From NCBI GenBank assembly GCA_023399095.1, contig JAEWQS010000131.1:1-7962 (forward strand): DNA of 7,962 nucleotides, written 5' to 3'. The translations under genes and the position numbers were made by a program. Of this stretch, positions 4,888-7,962 are shown one piece after another (position 1 is the stretch's first letter; each line of letters opens with the position of its first letter). This stretch comes from Bacillota bacterium. Lineage in GTDB: Bacteria; Bacillota; Clostridia; Christensenellales; SZUA-584. The notes beneath the pieces were generated by a model. That model was not told the DNA's origin. It did not search any database and saw only the letters and a program-made list of their open reading frames with translations.

Positions 4888-5838
4888 TTATTCTGTTTTG
4901 TTCCACGCCTGATTAATGATATCGATATAACTTCTTGTATCCTGCGTATCGGGAAAGCCGTCGTGCCAGGTCAGCATATCGCCCTCGTATGGCCCGTATT
5001 GCGCCTTTATTATGAGCTCCGGACGATATTCAAAGTGCAGAAAATCAAAGTGCGCCCATTTGCCGCCCCATATAAAGCCGTGACTTTCAAACAGCGCCAC
5101 GAGCGAAGGCGGGTATTCGTCGAGACGGCCTTGTCCCTGCTCCTTGTTCGCCCACTGCCAGTAGTCGCAGTCGTCGCGCTTTAAATCGATGGCGATCGCA
5201 AACGCGTGCGGGCTTAGCTGCCCTGTCCCCGCGATGACACGGTAGTTGTACGTGCCGCTCAAGGGGTACACGAAGCCGTTAACCTCCGGCTCGCTCTTGA
5301 GCAGGCCGGATAGATCGGAAAACACTGCCGCAAGAGCATTCGACGCACCGTTGTTTTCGTTGAAAGGATAGCTGCCCGCGCCCAAATCCACGCTTTCAAG
5401 GCTGCCTTCAATGTCGCTCCGAGAGCCGCCGTATACCGCGTGCAGGAACGGATAGCAACGCATGCGCCCGGGATCGCAGTTCTCATCCATCAGCGTGTCG
5501 ATGCTGTGGAGCGGATACGCAAGCTCCATCATGTCCTGTATGTCTGCATTGCCTAACTTCTCGCCAAAATTCTTGATCTTCAAATCGTCATAGATAATTT
5601 TCTCGCCCGATGCCATCACCACATACACATTTTCGGCGTCTCTTTCGATGCCGTCTATGTCACCGGGATACGCCATCTTAAGCGCAAGCAAGTCGCGCTT
5701 GGCCGTCGTTTCGTATTGCTGGCTAGTCGAGCTTGCCATGACAGAAAAGCTTAAGGCGTTGTCCTGATAATAGCTTCGGGCGGCGAACACGAGTACGAAC
5801 AGAGAAGCCACTGCGTAGAAAGCTTTATATTTGTTCAC
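4888..5838 (-). CDS. Membrane-anchored M15-family peptidase (VanY/CwlK-like D,D-carboxypeptidase or endopeptidase)
   Basis: A 316-residue protein with an N-terminal hydrophobic anchor (about 6-20) and an extracytoplasmic body, so it acts on the cell wall. The C-terminal domain (about 185-285) has M15 zinc-site motifs: SPHAFAIAID (209-218), giving ligands H211 and D218, and DFLHFE (265-270), giving D265 as likely general base and H268 as third ligand. DYWQW (225-229) is also typical of this subgroup. The usual glycine of SxHxxGxAxD is Ala214 here. The 160-residue region before the catalytic domain has no recognised domain; C121 and C128 may form a disulfide. The start is GTG 5838 preceded by GCGAGGTGA; an ATG is not available nearby. 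It follows the YkvI-like gene by 25 nt on the same strand, hence the same operon. Exact bond specificity cannot be read. Confidence 0.85.
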   Translation of the reverse strand: MNKYKAFYAVASLFVLVFAARSYYQDNALSFSVMASSTSQQYETTAKRDLLALKMAYPGDIDGIERDAENVYVVMASGEKIIYDDLKIKNFGEKLGNADIQDMMELAYPLHSIDTLMDENCDPGRMRCYPFLHAVYGGSRSDIEGSLESVDLGAGSYPFNENNGASNALAAVFSDLSGLLKSEPEVNGFVYPLSGTYNYRVIAGTGQLSPHAFAIAIDLKRDDCDYWQWANKEQGQGRLDEYPPSLVALFESHGFIWGGKWAHFDFLHFEYRPELIIKAQYGPYEGDMLTWHDGFPDTQDTRSYIDIINQAWNKTE

Positions 5839-5863
5839 AGTAAAGTCACCTCGCTTTTGGCGC

Positions 5864-6922
5864 TCAGCCGATTGAGCTTCGCTTTTTTATCCAGACATAC
5901 ACCACGCCGCCGAAAAATAGCATGCCGCCGTAGCCCACGGCGGGGTAAAGGTATTTCACCATGTTGGAGAACCCCAGCTGCGCCACCGCAAACGCGAGCG
6001 CCGTCGCCGCCGCGGCAAAAAGCCATCGCGGCAGTTGGTAAGAGATGCGCTGCACCAGCCCGAACAGGTTGCCCACAGCCGTGGTGTATACCGCGCCGAA
6101 CAGCACCAGCGCAAACAGCAGCCGCACAAAGGGCGAAATGGCACTGGCCGCCGCGATCATAGGCACCTCCATGGCGTAAGCGTGGCCGATGTTGGTCAGC
6201 ACGCAAAGGTAAATCGCCGCCATGCCGAAACCAAGCCCCAAGGCACCGCCCAGCGCGCCTCCCAAGAGCTGACGCTTACTTGTTGTACCCGCGCCCATGG
6301 CCGCGAGAACGCCGATAGAGACCACAATGTTGTATGATGCATAGTTGACAGCGGACAGCAGCCAGTGAGGTGTCGCGCCGCCCAGCATTGCCGCCGTATC
6401 GATCTCCGCTTGCGTGATGGGGTTTCTTATAAGGCTGACGATGCAGATGTAGAGCACGGAGAGTATCAGAAACGGCACAATGGCGCTCATCGCGCTCACC
6501 ACGCTCTGCGTGCCCGTCGCCACGGTGACCAGCGTCACCGCCGCCATCGCCGCCATGCCCCATAAGGGCGCAATGCCGAACTGCTCATTAAATATAGCGC
6601 CCGCGCCTGCCAGCATCGCGGCAAGCCCGCCAAACATGAACACCGTGATCACGATGTCGATGAGTGTGCCCAGCAGCTCGCCGTTGGTGTGCCGCACGAT
6701 ATCCACGTGAGACTGCGCGTTTAGGTTTCGCCCCAGCTTCAAGATTGAGTATCCGATGAAGAAGAACAGCAGCGACGATATCAGCATGCCACAGAGCCCC
6801 CAGAGGCCGTATGCGTTGAAAAACTGGAGCACCTCTTGCCCCGAAGCAAAGCCCGCGCCCACCACCGTGCCGATATAGGCCGAGGCAATCTGAAACATGC
6901 TCAGTGATTTGTGCGTTTTCAT
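5864..6922 (-). CDS. YkvI-family membrane protein (APC/LeuT-fold transporter-like)
   Basis: A 352-residue polytopic membrane protein with about ten helices. The first helix carries AYIGTVVGAGFASGQE, a GxGFASGxE pattern characteristic of the YkvI family (COG3949), resembling the unwound substrate-binding helix of LeuT-fold transporters. Substrate and transport activity are not established for the family. The gene is GC-rich and Ala/Gly-rich, ending in a short basic tail (KKRSSIG). ATG 6922 is preferred because GGGGGTG lies just upstream; an ATG eight codons earlier (6946) has no ribosome binding site. The gene starts divergently from the GNAT gene across about 116 bp and is followed after 25 nt by the M15 peptidase gene, so the two are probably co-transcribed. 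Confidence 0.85.
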   Translation of the reverse strand: MKTHKSLSMFQIASAYIGTVVGAGFASGQEVLQFFNAYGLWGLCGMLISSLLFFFIGYSILKLGRNLNAQSHVDIVRHTNGELLGTLIDIVITVFMFGGLAAMLAGAGAIFNEQFGIAPLWGMAAMAAVTLVTVATGTQSVVSAMSAIVPFLILSVLYICIVSLIRNPITQAEIDTAAMLGGATPHWLLSAVNYASYNIVVSIGVLAAMGAGTTSKRQLLGGALGGALGLGFGMAAIYLCVLTNIGHAYAMEVPMIAAASAISPFVRLLFALVLFGAVYTTAVGNLFGLVQRISYQLPRWLFAAAATALAFAVAQLGFSNMVKYLYPAVGYGGMLFFGGVVYVWIKKRSSIG

Positions 6923-7000
6923 AGGCACCCCCGTTATTCCATACATATGAAGCGAATGGGGGGATGATAACCGCGGCTGTATACCCGAGCAGGCGATATA

Positions 7001-7009
7001 TGGTATAAT
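7001..7009 (+). promoter_or_regulatory. Extended -10 promoter for the GNAT gene
   Basis: TGGTATAAT (7001-7009) is a TGn-extended consensus -10 box 30 nt before the start codon at 7039. No good -35 box is seen at the expected distance (ATACCC at 6981-6986), which is common for extended -10 promoters. The divergent promoter of the YkvI-like gene must lie in the same 116-bp space, but I could not identify it with confidence. Confidence 0.55.
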
Positions 7010-7038
7010 TGCCTAACACTTTTCTGACGGAGGAACCT

Positions 7039-7539
7039 ATGCAGGTACGAAAAGCCACTGCGGACGATGTGGCGGATATAAGCAGAATCTATGCGCTGAG
7101 CTGGAAAACGGCGTACAAGGACATCGTGCCGCAAACCTTTCTTGACAACCTCAAGGAAGATAACTGGGTGCCAATGTTCCGCCGATCTCTGGAGGACAGC
7201 TCAATTTGCGCATTGATGATATGCGACGGGGAAAAACCCGTGGGTTGTACGGCCTTCGGGCGCTCGCGCGATGAGAAGCTGCCTGATTGGGGCGAGATCG
7301 TATCGGTATATCTGCTTCCAGATTATTTTGGCATGGGTTATGGCGAGGCGCTGCTAAAAGGCTCTATAGATGCGCTGAAACAGCAGGGTTACGGCCATAT
7401 CTATCTTTGGGTGCTGCGCGAGAACGACCGCGCGCGGCGCTTTTACGAGAAACACGGCTTTGTGTGCTCCGGCGATGAATGCACGGTGGAGATTATGGGA
7501 CATCCGCTTGTGGATTTGCGCTATGTTTATGCGGAATAA
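7039..7539 (+). CDS. GNAT-family N-acetyltransferase
   Basis: A 166-residue cytoplasmic enzyme expected to transfer an acetyl group from acetyl-CoA to an amine; the acceptor is unknown. The opening VRKATADDVADISRIYALSW is the usual GNAT beta1-alpha1 region. Motif A is VSVYLLPDYFGMGYGEALL (88-106), whose GMGYG loop would bind the CoA pyrophosphate, with Tyr-Phe in place of the usual Arg/Gln-x. Motif B is YLWVLRENDRARRFYEKHGF (122-141), with the conserved N129 and Y136. ATG 7039 is chosen because GGAGG (7029-7033) is five bases upstream; an upstream in-frame TTG at 7009 lies within the -10 box and cannot be the start. It is transcribed alone from the extended -10 promoter. Confidence 0.9.
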   Translation: MQVRKATADDVADISRIYALSWKTAYKDIVPQTFLDNLKEDNWVPMFRRSLEDSSICALMICDGEKPVGCTAFGRSRDEKLPDWGEIVSVYLLPDYFGMGYGEALLKGSIDALKQQGYGHIYLWVLRENDRARRFYEKHGFVCSGDECTVEIMGHPLVDLRYVYAE

Positions 7540-7753
7540 GAAAAACGATAAATGCTTTTTGTACCACTCGTGCATATCGCCTTAGATTGTTCCACCGTTG
7601 CCGAATATGGATATGCTTTCTGATCGCCGAATATTATCTTCCGCGATTTTTCTTCTTGAATATATGATATAATACCGATATAAGGATAGTATTGGAAACC
7701 AGAAGGAATGGAAAGCCTTAGGGATTAACGCCCAGGCGAAAGGAGAGAATATC
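7540..7753 (+). promoter_or_regulatory. Intergenic region with extended -10 promoter and leader hairpin for the phasin-like gene
   Basis: No gene is seen in these 214 bases. TGATATAAT (7665-7673) is an extended -10 box; the -35 region (around 7645-7650, GATTTT) is poor. Transcription would start near 7680, giving a leader of about 74 nt. The leader contains a hairpin in which GCCT (7715-7718) pairs with AGGC (7734-7737) and GGG (7721-7723) with CCC (7731-7733), a TA bulge on one side, and a seven-base loop. It ends just before the ribosome binding site AAAGGAG (7739-7745). I do not recognise a known riboswitch. No clear terminator for the GNAT gene was found. Confidence 0.45.
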
Positions 7754-7962
7754 ATGTCAAACAGTATCAGCGATGATTTAAAAGATGTGCTGCTCGCAGG
7801 ACTCGGCGCAATGGCCGTCACTGTGGAAAAATCGCAGCAGGTCGTCGAGAAGCTCATCAAAAAAGGCGAACTTACCGTGGAGCAGGGCAAGGTACTCAAC
7901 GAGGAATTAAAGCACAAAGCCAAGGACAAGATGAAGGACACCATTTCAAGCAGCAAGCTCTG
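7754..7962 (+). CDS. Phasin-like coiled-coil protein (COG3937 type), truncated by the window end
   Basis: The first 69 codons of an open frame that runs off the window. The N-terminal DDLKDVLLAGLGAMAVTVEK (7-26) is an amphipathic/hydrophobic helix, followed by a charged heptad-like region with KLIKKGELTVEQGKVLNEEL (33-52) and a Lys/Asp-rich stretch. The LLAGLG..A..vEK...v...L..KGELT.EQGK..NEEL pattern is what I know from small proteins annotated as phasin family or polyhydroxyalkanoate regulator in Clostridia; in these bacteria a link to PHA granules is doubtful. AAAGGAG (7739-7745) lies eight bases before ATG 7754. Usual family length is about 90-130 residues, so roughly half is visible. Its own promoter precedes it. 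Confidence 0.7.
   Translation, partial: MSNSISDDLKDVLLAGLGAMAVTVEKSQQVVEKLIKKGELTVEQGKVLNEELKHKAKDKMKDTISSSKL

Noticed and set aside
4879..4893. GAATA/TATTC hairpin between the convergent XRE and M15 stops as a bidirectional terminator
   Set aside because: The stem is five AT-rich pairs with no proper T-run on either strand; too weak to call.
5835..7058. Minus-strand frames overlapping the YkvI-like gene (123 and 156 codons)
   Set aside because: They lie in other frames of a well-supported transporter-like gene, give Arg/Gly/His-rich low-complexity proteins, and have no family features.
7544..7561. A-run followed by T-run after the GNAT gene as a terminator
   Set aside because: AAAAACG and CTTTTT do not form a GC-containing stem; pairing would be almost only A-T and very short.
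7582..7956. 124-codon minus-strand open frame at the right end
   Set aside because: It runs antisense across the promoter, leader and coding part of the phasin-like gene; its Ser/Phe/Leu-rich product is typical of a shadow of a Lys/Glu-rich coiled coil.

Overview
The window looks like the chromosome of a Gram-positive Clostridia-type bacterium (Bacillota), with an AT-rich accessory block on the left joined to a GC-richer ordinary chromosomal segment on the right. This assignment rests on strong purine-rich ribosome binding sites, sigma-A-type promoters (several with TATAAT and a TGn extension), intrinsic terminators, and families typical of Firmicutes (YkvI, YczE-like, DUF6442/XRE, M15 peptidase, COG3937-type phasin). 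No species can be named from sequence alone.

Left block (about 1-2650, visibly AT-rich). Positions 1-150 hold a dense set of complementary segments that look like structured RNA, possibly a remnant of group II intron domain I. It is followed by two head-to-tail copies of a six-helix rhomboid-type membrane protein (205-837 and 941-1555). They are gap-free over the shared 606 nt and about 96% identical. Copy 1 has the full rhomboid catalytic set. Copy 2 has the catalytic histidine replaced by asparagine, so the pair looks like a protease plus a pseudoprotease. Next come a small Cys-rich protein resembling a zinc ribbon (1673-1927) and a DUF4375/DMP19-like protein (2014-2553). The DUF4375-like gene is flanked on both sides by copies of a ~43-nt intergenic sequence, the right-hand one forming an intrinsic terminator.

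Right block (about 2700-7962, GC-richer). A membrane-anchored extracytoplasmic protein of unknown function (2718-3464) is followed by a strong terminator that also lies in the 5' leader of a YczE-like membrane protein (3578-4261). Then comes a compact two-gene operon: a DUF6442-like three-helix membrane protein (4361-4678) and an XRE-family repressor (4675-4884) overlapping it by ATGA. Its near-ideal promoter carries two CAAGTNNACTTG operator half-elements arranged as a perfect 15-bp inverted repeat, which suggests autorepression. Convergent to it is a minus-strand operon of a YkvI-family transporter-like protein (6922-5864) and an anchored M15 D,D-peptidase-like protein (5838-4888). A divergent GNAT acetyltransferase (7039-7539) follows, and the window ends inside a phasin-like coiled-coil gene (7754 onward) with its own promoter and a hairpin in the leader.

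The most interesting signals are the rhomboid protease/pseudoprotease tandem, the terminator that must be read through to express the YczE-like gene, the double operator of the XRE/DUF6442 operon, and the repeated boundary sequence around the DUF4375 gene. No complete mobile element, CRISPR array, tRNA or rRNA was seen.
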